NCBI RefSeq assembly: GCF_013410655.1
Contig: NZ_JACCFP010000001.1
Coordinates: 4,239,501 to 4,303,500, forward strand
From: Nocardioides thalensis
GTDB taxonomy: Bacteria; Actinomycetota; Actinomycetes; Propionibacteriales; Nocardioidaceae
Direction of reading: 5' to 3'
DNA length: 64,000 nt
This document shows positions 1 through 9,149 of the stretch, in pieces. The notes beneath the pieces are model-generated. The model saw nothing but the letters and a program-made list of their open reading frames with translations. It was not told where the DNA came from and did not search any database. The stretch's first letter is position 1; each line of letters begins with the position of its first letter. A program made the position numbers and the translations under genes.

Positions 1-456
1 ACCTGCCTCGACATCGTGCTCGAGCACGGCGGCACGATCATCAAGAACATCGGCGACGAGCTGCTCATCGTCGTCGACTCCGCCGCCGGCGCCGCGGCCA
101 TCGCGCAGGAGCTGACCCTGCGCGGCGACGACCCGGACGACCCGTTCCCCGAGGTCCGGGCGGGCGTGGCGTACGGCGACGTCGTGCTCCGCCTCGGCGA
201 CGTCTACGGCCCCACGGTCAACATCGCAGCGCGACTCACGTCGGTCGCGCGGCCGGGCACGGTCCTCGTCGACGAGGGCATGTACGGCGCCCTGACGGGC
301 CGCGACGTGGGTGGCGACGACGAGCACGACCACGGGGACCGCGACGACCACGACGAGCACCACGAGGGCGGGGCGCCGTACCGCTTCCGCCGCCTGCGGC
401 GGCTGTCGGTCAAGGGCTACCCGCGGCTGCGGGCGTGGAGCCTGCGCCCGGCGTGA
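1..456 (+). CDS. Class III adenylate/guanylate cyclase, C-terminal part (partial)
   Basis: The 5' end lies outside the window; the frame is open from base 1. The visible part is the second half of a class III nucleotide cyclase catalytic domain, which makes cAMP or cGMP from ATP or GTP. The KNIGDE motif (visible residues 15-20) carries a metal-binding aspartate. YGPTVNIAARL holds the transition-state Asn/Arg pair (N74 and R78). After the catalytic fold there is a tract very rich in Asp and His (about residues 106-124) before a short basic end. That tract is unusual and may bind metal, or may only be low complexity. N-terminal partner domains cannot be seen. The next gene is convergent. Confidence 0.85.
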   Translation, partial: TCLDIVLEHGGTIIKNIGDELLIVVDSAAGAAAIAQELTLRGDDPDDPFPEVRAGVAYGDVVLRLGDVYGPTVNIAARLTSVARPGTVLVDEGMYGALTGRDVGGDDEHDHGDRDDHDEHHEGGAPYRFRRLRRLSVKGYPRLRAWSLRPA

Positions 457-471
457 ACCTGCCGGCCTCCG

Positions 472-1407
472 TCAGCGGATGGTCACCTGGCGGTTGGCGA
501 GGCCCGACCGGGCGGAGCGCTCCTCCGGCGTGAGCTCGGACTCGTCCGCGAGGGCCTCATCGAGGGCCGCCTTGAACGTCGAGGCGGCCTCCTCGAGGGG
601 CTCGGGCCCGGTGCCGACCGGCAGGTCCCAGACCGGTGCGAGCAGGCCGTGGGCGCGGAACATCCCGACCAGCCGCGCCTCCGGGACGATCACGTCCTTG
701 CCGGCGACGTGCAGCCGGGCGAGTGCCGTCAGCAGCTGGTCCTCGGGCGCGGGCATCACCCAGCGCAGGTGCTCCTTGGCGCCCATCCGGGTCCAGTACG
801 CCGCCTCGACCTCCGTGAGGCGCGCGGTCGGCGCGGCGGCGCCCTCCGCCTGCTCGAGCGCGGCCTTGAGCTCGTCGGACTCCTCCATGTCGGAGACCCA
901 GTAGTCGAAGCCGTCGTGGACGGTGATCGCGAGGGGCTCGTCGGCGAGCAGGTCCTGCAGCCGCGGTCCGGCGCCCGGGTCGTCGGTGATGCCGACGGCG
1001 CCGGCGCCCGGCTCCGCCGCGAGCGCCTCGAGCAGCACCGCGGCCAGGTCGCGGGAGACGTCACCGAAGCCGTGCTGCACCTGGAGGCCGAGCCAGACCT
1101 CCCCGCTGTCGCGGACCATCGCGGGAGCCGCGCCAGGGAGCAGCGTGTTGAGGCGCACGGCGCGGTCGGCGTACTCACCCTGGAGCGGGAGTGGCGCGGT
1201 CGCCGCGGGCACCAGCTCGCGGAGCGCGACGATGTCGCACTCGGACGCGAGTCCCTCGAACGGCCGCTTGACGAACACCTGGCCGCCGCCCGGCGCGCCG
1301 TGGCACGCCTTGTAGCGCTTGCCCGAGCCGCAGGGGCAGGGCTGGCGCGGGCCGACCTCGCCCGGGGCGGTCTCGGTGCGGGTCTTGGTGCGGGACTTCT
1401 TCGCCAT
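472..1407 (-). CDS. SEC-C motif protein of the DUF5926 type
   Basis: A 311-residue protein starting MAKKSRTKTRTET, a basic N terminus. It is followed by a SEC-C zinc motif with CPCGSGKRYKACHG (about residues 24-37), the metal-binding motif also found at the end of SecA. The rest is a predominantly acidic alpha/beta region without catalytic motifs I recognise; its layout fits the actinobacterial DUF5926 family. The ATG at 1407 is preferred over longer in-frame starts because the upstream extension is Ser/Arg-rich shadow translation of the next gene. It lies immediately downstream of a phosphodiesterase on the same strand (10-bp gap), so the two probably form one transcript. Function unknown; zinc binding is the only property I can support. 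Confidence 0.8.
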   Translation of the reverse strand: MAKKSRTKTRTETAPGEVGPRQPCPCGSGKRYKACHGAPGGGQVFVKRPFEGLASECDIVALRELVPAATAPLPLQGEYADRAVRLNTLLPGAAPAMVRDSGEVWLGLQVQHGFGDVSRDLAAVLLEALAAEPGAGAVGITDDPGAGPRLQDLLADEPLAITVHDGFDYWVSDMEESDELKAALEQAEGAAAPTARLTEVEAAYWTRMGAKEHLRWVMPAPEDQLLTALARLHVAGKDVIVPEARLVGMFRAHGLLAPVWDLPVGTGPEPLEEAASTFKAALDEALADESELTPEERSARSGLANRQVTIR

Positions 1408-1417
1408 GCCCGGAAAC

Positions 1418-2227
1418 CTACTTGGCGTCCCGGTCGCGGCGGTCGAGCAGGTCGACGATGTGGTCGGGACGGTCGGTGATGACCGCCTTGACGCCGAGGT
1501 CGATGCAGCGCTGGAGGTCCTCGTCGTTGTTGACCGTCCACACGTGGATGTCGCGGCCGCTGCGGCTGATGCTGCCCGCGATGCTGGGCTGCTCGCGGAG
1601 CAGCTTGATGCCCGGGCCGACGATCCAGTCGCGACCGATGACCCGCCGCAGCATCGGCCAGGTGGAGCCACGGTCGAGCAGCTGCACGAGCTGCACCTCG
1701 GGGGCGAGCCGGTCGACCCGCTGGAGAGCGGTGAATGAGAAGCTCATGATCCGCACCGGCGAGCCGGCCGTGTCCCAGCCGAACTCGCGCAGCATCTCCA
1801 CCAGCCGCTTCTCCACGAGGCCGCCGTAGCGCGTCGGGTGCTTGGTCTCGATCGCGACCTCGACCCGGCGGTCGTAGTCGGCGACCGTCTCGAGCAGCTT
1901 ACGCAGCGTGAGGACGCCGTCGCTCTCCTCGTCGCGGTCGGGTGCCTCGTCGTCGAGGTCGGCCCAGGGGTTCTTCCACGTCGCGAAGTCGAGCTCGGCC
2001 AGCTCGGCGAGGTCCATGGTGGAGACCCGCCCGCGGGTGGAGGCGGTACGGCGCAGGGTGCTGTCGTGCACGCACACGAGGTGCCCGTCGGCGGTCAGCC
2101 GCACGTCGCACTCCAACCCCTCCGCGCCGTGGTCGAGCGCGGCGACGTACGCGCCCAGGGTGTGCTCGGCGTTCTCGTGGCTGGCTCCCCGGTGCGCGAC
2201 CACCTGGGGGCGCAGTGCGCTGGTCAC
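1418..2227 (-). CDS. Glycerophosphodiester phosphodiesterase
   Basis: A 269-residue GDPD-family enzyme that hydrolyses glycerophosphodiesters to glycerol-3-phosphate and an alcohol. The VVAHRGASHENAEHT block near the N terminus carries the conserved HRG and E..E metal ligands. GLECDVRLTADGHLVCVHD supplies the second acidic/His motif. WTVNN near the end is typical of the family barrel. No signal peptide is seen, so it is probably cytoplasmic. The GTG at 2227 puts the catalytic motif at the usual distance from the start; a longer reading from 2302 would run into the promoter of the divergent PspC gene. Confidence 0.9.
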   Translation of the reverse strand: MTSALRPQVVAHRGASHENAEHTLGAYVAALDHGAEGLECDVRLTADGHLVCVHDSTLRRTASTRGRVSTMDLAELAELDFATWKNPWADLDDEAPDRDEESDGVLTLRKLLETVADYDRRVEVAIETKHPTRYGGLVEKRLVEMLREFGWDTAGSPVRIMSFSFTALQRVDRLAPEVQLVQLLDRGSTWPMLRRVIGRDWIVGPGIKLLREQPSIAGSISRSGRDIHVWTVNNDEDLQRCIDLGVKAVITDRPDHIVDLLDRRDRDAK

Positions 2228-2309
2228 GGCCTCAGTCTGGCAGGGGATCAGGGTGGGACCGGGGTCGTTCCCCGATGTGTTGCCAGGAGTTCCCGCGCAC
2301 ACTGGATGT

Positions 2310-2543
2310 ATGTCGAACTACCAGCCCTACCAGCCCAGCACCTACTCCGGCGGCGGCCGCGGCAAGCGCCTGGTGCGCCGTACCGACGACAAGATGATCG
2401 CCGGCGTGTGCAGCGGTCTCGCCGCCTACACGGGCCTGGACGCCAACCTCATCCGGATCGTGCTCGTGCTCGCCGTGGTCTTCGGCTTCGGCACCGGGAT
2501 CGTCCTCTACGCCCTCGGCTGGCTGCTGATGCCGAAGGCCTGA
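2310..2543 (+). CDS. PspC-domain membrane protein
   Basis: A 77-residue protein with a Tyr/Gln-rich start (SNYQPYQPSTYSGG), then the PspC signature RTDDKMIAGVCSGLAAYTGL (residues 24-43) and a single strongly hydrophobic segment (about 46-73) ending in GWLLMPKA. PspC domains sit in the membrane and are linked to envelope stress in other bacteria; here no other psp gene is adjacent, so the role is inferred. The gene diverges from the phosphodiesterase with an 82-bp gap that must hold both promoters. The ATG at 2310 gives the normal length for the family. Confidence 0.88.
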   Translation: MSNYQPYQPSTYSGGGRGKRLVRRTDDKMIAGVCSGLAAYTGLDANLIRIVLVLAVVFGFGTGIVLYALGWLLMPKA

Positions 2544-2578
2544 GCTCACGGCTGGGTCGTGCTGCCTATCGTGAGCCA

Positions 2579-3358
2579 ATGACCGCAGCCCCCACCGACG
2601 ACCTGGTCGCGCGGCTGCGCGCCGCCGGCTGTGTCTTCGCCGAGGACGAGGCGGCGGCGCTGCTCACGTCCTTCGTCGAGCCCGTCGCACTGGAGGGCGC
2701 CGTCGCCCGCCGGGTCGCTGGCGAGCCGCTCGAGCTGGTGCTCGGCTGGGCGGACTTCGCCGGCGTGCGGGTGCTCCTCGAGGCCGGCGTCTTCGTGCCA
2801 CGGCAGCGCACGGCGTACGTCGTGGACCTCGCCGCCAGGGTGGTCTCGCCCGGCTCGGTCGTGGTCGACCTGTGCTGCGGGTCGGGCGCGCTCGGCCTCG
2901 CCCTCGCCTCCCGGATCCCCGGACTGGTGCTGCACGCGGCCGACGTGTCGCCCGTGGCCGTGGCCTGCGCGCGGCGCAACCTGGCGCCGGTGGGCGGACA
3001 GGTGCACCTCGGTGACCTCGACGCCGCGCTGCCCGACGGCCTGCGCGGCCGGGTCGAGGCGATCGTCGCGAACGTGCCCTACGTGCCGTCGGAGTCGGTG
3101 GCGCTGATGCCGCGTGAGTCGCGGGAGCACGAGCCGCTGTTCACCGTCGACGGCGGAGCCGACGGGCTCGACATTCTGCGCCGGGTGGCCGGGCTGGCGC
3201 CGCGGTGGCTGGCGCCGGGAGGGTCGCTGTTCATCGAGACCTCGGAGGCTCAGGCCGATGCGGCGGTGGCGGCCTTCGCCGATGCCGGCCTCGGCGCGCG
3301 GGTGCACCACGACGAGGAGCGCGGGGCCACCGTGGTCGCCGGTCGTCTCCGCGGTTGA
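2579..3358 (+). CDS. HemK/PrmC-like N5-glutamine methyltransferase
   Basis: A 259-residue class I methyltransferase. The fold is visible as an N-terminal helical part, then VVVDLCCGSGALGLALA (about residues 97-113; SAM-binding loop with the acidic D and GxG), LHAADVSPVAVACARRN, and the substrate motif NVPYVP in place of the NPPY of HemK/PrmC. N-V-P-Y variants occur in actinobacterial paralogues annotated as putative protein N5-glutamine methyltransferases, so the substrate is uncertain. A bona fide release-factor methylase would normally sit next to prfA, which is not the case here. The TGA stop is part of the 41-bp palindrome at 3350-3390. Confidence 0.85.
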   Translation: MTAAPTDDLVARLRAAGCVFAEDEAAALLTSFVEPVALEGAVARRVAGEPLELVLGWADFAGVRVLLEAGVFVPRQRTAYVVDLAARVVSPGSVVVDLCCGSGALGLALASRIPGLVLHAADVSPVAVACARRNLAPVGGQVHLGDLDAALPDGLRGRVEAIVANVPYVPSESVALMPRESREHEPLFTVDGGADGLDILRRVAGLAPRWLAPGGSLFIETSEAQADAAVAAFADAGLGARVHHDEERGATVVAGRLRG

Positions 3359-3390
3359 TCACTGTCACCAGGTGACCGTGATCAACCGCG
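3350..3390. repeat. 41-bp palindromic repeat, copy 1
   Basis: Left arm CGCGGTTGATCACTGTCACC, one central base, then a right arm complementary at 19 of 20 positions. It lies between convergent genes; the TGA of the methyltransferase (3356-3358) is inside the left arm. The same 41 bases occur at 4416-4456, and a diverged copy at 34394-34434 (34 of 41 identical). It can fold into a long hairpin on either strand, so it may also end transcription. Confidence 0.95.
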
Positions 3391-3393
3391 TTG

Positions 3394-4337
3394 TCAGCCG
3401 CACAGCGGGCACCCGTGGGCCGCTCCGTCCCAGCCGAGCGCGTTGAGGCCCGCGCCGATCTTCATCGCGGTCGAGCACGGGCGGTCGAAGACCTGCCCCC
3501 AACCGAGCCGTGTGGTGGCACGCGCCGCCGCGAACACGTCGAGGTCCCGCTCCATGTCGCGGTCCCGCTGCCACACCTTCGAGTGGAAGAGTCGTCCGTC
3601 GAGCTCGACCACCGCGATCCCACGGAGATAGACCGCGTCCCGGTACAACGGGCCCTTGTCCGACTCGCGGAACTGGCGTTGCCCCGTGGGCAGGCCGTGC
3701 GGTCGCTCCACGCGCGCGACATATCCGTGCTCCAGCGTCGAGCAGGTGCCACCGGCGACATCATCGAGCACCGATGCCAGGAAGTGCCGGCGTGCGATCC
3801 GGGGTGGTCGGCCAGCGCTGCGATGAGGCGGTCCGCGGTGGTCTGCCGACCGCCGACCGCGTCCGCGAGGTACGCGACTGCATCAACATCGCGGGACGCC
3901 CGCGCCGCGAGCCCGATCGTCGCGTACTCGACACGCTCCCTCGGCGGCGAGGTGTTCCACAGCACCGACCGGTCGAGGTCGGCGACCCGGTGCAGGCGGA
4001 CGCCAGCCGGCTCGACGAGGTGCCGATGTCTGTCGACAGCGACGTCGATGGGCTTGCCGTCGTCGTACGCCGAGCGTCCCGGGCCGTCAGCTGCTCGGAC
4101 CGCGGCTGCGAGGCAGAGAGCCGAAGGCGAGGCGTAGAGGGTCGCGGCCCAGGCCCGTTGGATCCAGCTCAGGGGTCCGGTGTGGTTGACGTAGACACCC
4201 GGGTGCACCTTCGCCAGCTCCCGACGACGCAGCATCCGCCGCAGGTCGTTGTCGGTCAGCCCTGCGGCGCACAGCTGGCTCCGGCTCACCACCCCCGCTT
4301 GGAGGTCGAGGAGCCTGCCGAGCTCGGACCTGGACAT
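3394..4337 (-). pseudogene. Frameshifted AbiEi-type / DUF559 protein
   Basis: Two consecutive reading frames together make one recognisable protein. The 5' part (4337 down to about 3800) encodes an N-terminal AbiEi-antitoxin-type winged helix (LLDLQAGVVSRSQLCAAGL, LAKVHPGVYVNHTG). The 3' part, in another frame (about 3800 to 3394), encodes DDVAGGTCSTLEHGYVARVE, PHGLP and VELDGRLFHS, the VSR-like DUF559 core, and ends LGWGQVFDRPC. Actinobacteria often carry the uninterrupted protein of about 300 residues. The break lies near 3780-3810. Either the gene is dead or the assembly has an indel. The ATG at 4337 was chosen because it gives the normal N terminus. Confidence 0.8.
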
Positions 4338-4415
4338 GCCAGGAACCATGTGGTGGGTCCCTGACGCCTCGCAACGGGCGCCGGCCTTGCTTGTGGATGA
4401 CCGCCTGAACGGCTC

Positions 4416-4456
4416 CGCGGTTGATCACTGTCACCAGGTGACCGTGATCAACCGCG
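4416..4456. repeat. 41-bp palindromic repeat, copy 2
   Basis: Identical over all 41 bases to the copy at 3350-3390 and in the same orientation; two or three flanking bases on each side are also shared. It supplies the TGA stop (4448-4450) of the shortened esterase on the minus strand. Together with copy 1 it brackets the frameshifted gene, making a 1.1-kb segment with direct repeats at both ends. Confidence 0.95.
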
Positions 4457-4993
4457 TTCGGCCAGCAACCCGCCCAGGAACTCCAGCTGCGCGGGAGCCA
4501 TCCGGCGCCAGTAGCCGAGGTCGTGGTCGCCTCGCTCGAACCCGCCCTCGGGCCGGGTGTCGAATCCGTCGACGTAGTCGCGGTTGGCGGCGTAGAACGG
4601 GTCACCCTCGCCGCAGTCGATCCGGATCGCCATCCCGTCGAGCTCGTCCTGGCGACCGAACGGGTGCACCGCCTCGAAGTCGGCCTGGCTGGCGAACGCC
4701 CCCGGCTGGGCTTCGTCGGGGTCGCGCCACAGGGCCGCGCTGATCGCGGCGACGCCGGCGACGCGCACTGGCCGGAGCAGCCGCGCGAGGTGGAGGGCGC
4801 CGAGCCCGCCCATCGCCATTCGGCCGGGCTCGACGTCGGGCACCACGCCGTCGGCCCCGTCGAGGCCGAGCCGGTGGTAGAGCTGCCACCGGCCGGGCAG
4901 AACCTCGAGCTCCACACCGATCGCGCCCGCGACGGCAACGGCGCCCAGCGCACCGGTGCCCAGCAGGGCCGTCCGACGTGACACACCGCCCAC
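4448..4993 (-). pseudogene. Internally deleted Tat-exported esterase
   Basis: A 181-residue reading frame that begins like a twin-arginine exported protein (SRRTALLGTGALGAVAVAGA). Its C-terminal half matches the end of actinobacterial alpha/beta-hydrolase-fold esterases (VAAISAALWRDPDEA, DGMAIRIDCGEGDPFY, GYWRRMAPAQLEFLG). The middle of the fold, with the oxyanion strand and nucleophile region, is missing: the sequence jumps from the first strand to GRMAMGGLGA, where a GxSxGG nucleophile elbow would be expected, and there is no serine in that motif. At about 180 residues it is well short of the usual 280-300. It is probably inactive, although a continuous frame remains. Its stop codon comes from repeat copy 2. 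Confidence 0.65.
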
Positions 4994-4998
4994 GCCGG

Positions 4999-6072
4999 TC
5001 AGCCCAGCTGTCGGGTGGCCAGGAGGTAGGAGCCGGCGAACACCACGGCGAGCACGACGACGAACAGCACCACCGGCAGCAGCCAGGAGCCGCCCTCGTC
5101 GGGCTCGGCCAGGCCGGTCGCCTCCGCGGCCGGGAGCCGCCGCACTCCCCCGCCGGCGCCCATCGGGTCGGGCATCGGGCGGGGCATCGCGCCCCGCACC
5201 CCGTCGGGCTGCACGTCAGGGACCGGGTCCGGCGGCGGGGGCGGCGGGGGTGCCGGCAGGGGCGTGGCGGCCGCGGCGCGCCGTACGGCCCCGACGAAGG
5301 ACGCGACGTCGGGCCAGCGGTCGTCGGGGTCGGGCTCGAGGGCGCGGAGCAGCGCCTCGTCCCAGGCCGCGGGCACGTCGACGATCGTGGACGGCGCGGG
5401 CGGGAGCGAGGCGGCGCCGACGGCGGCCAGGCCGCCCTGGCGGACCAGGCGGGCGGTGAGCAGGTGGTAGCCGACCGCGCCGAGGGCGTGGATGTCGGCG
5501 CGCTCGTCGAGGCCGAAGCCCTGGGCCTGCTCCGGCGCCATGTAGGCGGGCGTGCCGACGACCTGGGTGAGCCCGCTCGCGTGCAGCATCGCCTTCGCGA
5601 CGCCCAGGTCGGCGACGAGCACGCGGACGTCGCCCTCGGGCGTGGACCGCAGCAGCAGGTTGGCGGGCTTGAGGTCGCGGTGGATGACGCCGTGGCGGTG
5701 CAGCACCGTCACGCCGGCGGCGGCCTGCTCCAGCACGTCGGCGACGCGGTGCGGCGGCACCGGCCGGCCCTCCTGCAGCACGGTCGACAGCGAGCCGCGG
5801 TCGGCGTACGACATGACGAAGTAGGGCGTGCCGTCGACCTCGCCGATGTCGTAGACCCGCACCACGTGGTCGGAGTCGGCGCGGCGCAGGATCCGCGCCT
5901 CCTCGAGGAACCGCTCGCGCACGTCGTGCCGGACCGCCCAGTTGTCGGCGAGCGCCTTCACGGCGACGTCGGAGTCGAGCTCGTCGTCGCGGTAGCGCCA
6001 GACCGTCGCGAACCCGCCCACGCCGATGCGCTCGACCCGACGCAGGCGACCCAGTCGCTCCGGCAGTGACAT
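4999..6072 (-). CDS. Membrane-anchored Ser/Thr protein kinase
   Basis: A 357-residue Hanks-type kinase. IGVGGFATVW is the glycine-rich loop (16-25), VAVKA holds the ATP-binding Lys39, HRDLKPAN (131-138) is the catalytic loop, DLG (155-157) replaces DFG, and GTPAYMAPEQ ends the activation segment. After the kinase domain comes a long Pro-rich linker and a single membrane segment (LLPVVLFVVVLAVVFAG, about 331-347) with only about ten residues beyond it, so there is no external sensor domain such as PASTA. Its start lies 17 bp from that of a divergent ECF sigma factor, which suggests a kinase-sigma regulatory pair (inference). Confidence 0.9.
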   Translation of the reverse strand: MSLPERLGRLRRVERIGVGGFATVWRYRDDELDSDVAVKALADNWAVRHDVRERFLEEARILRRADSDHVVRVYDIGEVDGTPYFVMSYADRGSLSTVLQEGRPVPPHRVADVLEQAAAGVTVLHRHGVIHRDLKPANLLLRSTPEGDVRVLVADLGVAKAMLHASGLTQVVGTPAYMAPEQAQGFGLDERADIHALGAVGYHLLTARLVRQGGLAAVGAASLPPAPSTIVDVPAAWDEALLRALEPDPDDRWPDVASFVGAVRRAAAATPLPAPPPPPPPDPVPDVQPDGVRGAMPRPMPDPMGAGGGVRRLPAAEATGLAEPDEGGSWLLPVVLFVVVLAVVFAGSYLLATRQLG

Positions 6073-6089
6073 GTGCGTAGTCTGCCCTC

Positions 6090-6644
6090 GTGGACGCGGA
6101 TCCGCAGGACCTCGACGAGCTCGCGCTGCGCGCCGCCGCCGGCGACCGCGACGCTCTGGAGGACGTGCTCGCCGCCGTGCAGCCGCGGGTACGTCGGATC
6201 TGCGGCCGGATGCTGCTCTACCCCGAGGACGCCGAGGAGGCGACGCAGGACGCGCTGCTCCTCGTCGCGACCAAGATCCACACCTTCGAGGGCAAGAGCC
6301 GGTTCACGACCTGGCTGCACGCGGTCGCGTCCAACAGCGCCCGCGGCACCTACCGGTCCCTGAAGCGGCGGGCCGCCGAGCGCGCCACCGACGAGCTGCC
6401 CGTCAACGCCGACCCCCGCACGACGAGCGTCATCGCCGGGAGCCGGCTCGACCTCCTCGAGGCGCTCGAGGTGCTGGCGGCGTCCAACCCCGAGCTGGTC
6501 GAGCCGCTGGTCCTGCGCGACGTGCAGGAGCTCGACTACAACGAGATCTCGTCACTGCTCGGCGTGCCGCTCGGCACGGTGAAGTCGCGGATCCACCACG
6601 CGCGGACCGCCGTACGGCCGCTGCTCAAGCTGCACGACCAGTAA
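6090..6644 (+). CDS. ECF-family RNA polymerase sigma factor
   Basis: A 184-residue two-domain sigma factor. Region 2 spans about residues 20-90, with EDAEEATQDALLLVATKIHT and FTTWLHAVASN as the conserved core- and -10-binding parts. Region 4 is LDYNEISSLLGVPLGTVKSR near residues 150-169, a helix-turn-helix for the -35 element. No anti-sigma gene accompanies it; the neighbour is a divergent Ser/Thr kinase, so control by phosphorylation is a reasonable hypothesis. The GTG at 6090 leaves only 17 bp to the kinase start, so each promoter must extend into the other gene or be very compact. Confidence 0.88.
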   Translation: MDADPQDLDELALRAAAGDRDALEDVLAAVQPRVRRICGRMLLYPEDAEEATQDALLLVATKIHTFEGKSRFTTWLHAVASNSARGTYRSLKRRAAERATDELPVNADPRTTSVIAGSRLDLLEALEVLAASNPELVEPLVLRDVQELDYNEISSLLGVPLGTVKSRIHHARTAVRPLLKLHDQ

Positions 6645-6656
6645 CGGGCGCCGGCC

Positions 6657-6809
6657 TCAGCCGACGTTGTTGATCAGCCAGGTCTGCTCGCGGTAGGCGT
6701 CGAGGAGCTCCTCGTGCGCGGGCTCGGTGTCGTGCACCGCGCGGAGGGACTCGGGCGCGACGGGCGCCGGCAGGGTGCGGAACCGCTCGTCGGGCCGCTG
6801 GTCGGTCAT
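6657..6809 (-). CDS. Small conserved hypothetical protein (50 aa)
   Basis: A short open frame starting ATG (MTDQRPDERF) and ending AYREQTWLINNVG. It contains Pro- and Glu-rich segments, no membrane segment and no metal motif. Codon use has the strong third-position GC bias of its neighbours, and it fills an otherwise empty gap between the sigma factor (convergent, 12 bp away) and the ABC-F gene on the same strand (31 bp upstream). I do not recognise a family. Confidence 0.55.
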   Translation of the reverse strand: MTDQRPDERFRTLPAPVAPESLRAVHDTEPAHEELLDAYREQTWLINNVG

Positions 6810-6840
6810 GGATCCAGCGTACGCCGCCCCGCACCCGCCG

Positions 6841-8466
<1,626 letters not shown>

Positions 8467-8491
8467 GGCGGAGACCTCGAGGTCGGAGGGT

Positions 8492-8547
8492 GACTCGCCG
8501 GGCGGGAGCGCCGCGGGCGCGAGTCGTCGTCAGCCGTGGATGAGCAT
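8492..8547 (-). promoter_or_regulatory. Candidate leader-peptide attenuator upstream of the ABC-F gene
   Basis: On the minus strand, ATG CTC ATC CAC GGC TGA (8547-8530) encodes MLIHG. It has no Shine-Dalgarno but is preceded at a suitable distance by TAGACT (a -10-like hexamer), so a leaderless micro-ORF is plausible. Five bases after its stop comes a hairpin with stem GACTCGC/GCGAGTC (8519-8525 with 8492-8498). Then follow the ribosome-binding region and start codon of the ABC-F gene. Leader peptides of this kind control several antibiotic-induced ABC-F genes. The assignment here is inference. Confidence 0.4.
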
Positions 8548-8590
8548 GATGCGTCGAGTCTACGAGGGCGCCGGGAGCCGGCGCCAACGG

Positions 8591-9124
8591 TTATCCGGCG
8601 TCGCGGAGCAGGAGCAGCGTGTAGGCCGCGAGCGACTTCGCGTCGCACAGGGTGCCGTCGAGGATCATCCGCTCGACCTCGGCGCGGGTGAACCACGCCG
8701 CCTCCATGTCCTGCTCCTCGGGCTCACGCGCGTGCTCGCCCTCGGTGAGGCCGGTCGCGAGGTAGGCCGAGCAGCGCTGCGTCAGCGTCCCCGGCGAGGA
8801 GTCGAACGTGCCGAGGTGGGTGAGACTCGCGGCCACCAGCCCGGTCTCCTCGCGGAGCTCCCGCTCGGCCAACGCGGCGACGTCCTCGCCCTCGTCGAGG
8901 GTGCCGGCGGGGAACTCCCAGCGGCGGGCGCCGACCGGGTGCCGGTACTGCTCGACGAGGTGGAACCGGTCGCCGTCCATCGGCACGATCACCGCCACGT
9001 CGGGCCCCTCGACCACGCTGTACGGCCCGGTCGAACCGTCCGGCCGGCGGATCAGGTCCTCGCGGACCGAGAACCACGGGTTGGCGTAGACCTGCTTGCT
9101 CTCGAGGGCTTCCACGCGCCCCAT
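8591..9124 (-). CDS. Nudix hydrolase, ADP-ribose pyrophosphatase type
   Basis: A 177-residue Nudix enzyme. The Nudix box G-x5-E-x7-REUxEExGU starts at GTLDEGEDVAALAEREL (residues 74-90) and ends REETGL; WEFPAGTL just before it and the SPG shortly after it (DSSPGTLTQR) are typical of ADP-ribose pyrophosphatases (NudF-like). It would hydrolyse ADP-ribose or a related nucleoside-diphosphate sugar. ATG at 9124 chosen: the residues upstream in the same frame are Ser/Arg-rich and overlap the end of the next gene. It probably follows the 519-residue unknown gene on the same strand (25-bp gap). Confidence 0.9.
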   Translation of the reverse strand: MGRVEALESKQVYANPWFSVREDLIRRPDGSTGPYSVVEGPDVAVIVPMDGDRFHLVEQYRHPVGARRWEFPAGTLDEGEDVAALAERELREETGLVAASLTHLGTFDSSPGTLTQRCSAYLATGLTEGEHAREPEEQDMEAAWFTRAEVERMILDGTLCDAKSLAAYTLLLLRDAG

Positions 9125-9149
9125 GGTGGCCGGGCCCGCCAAGACTCCC

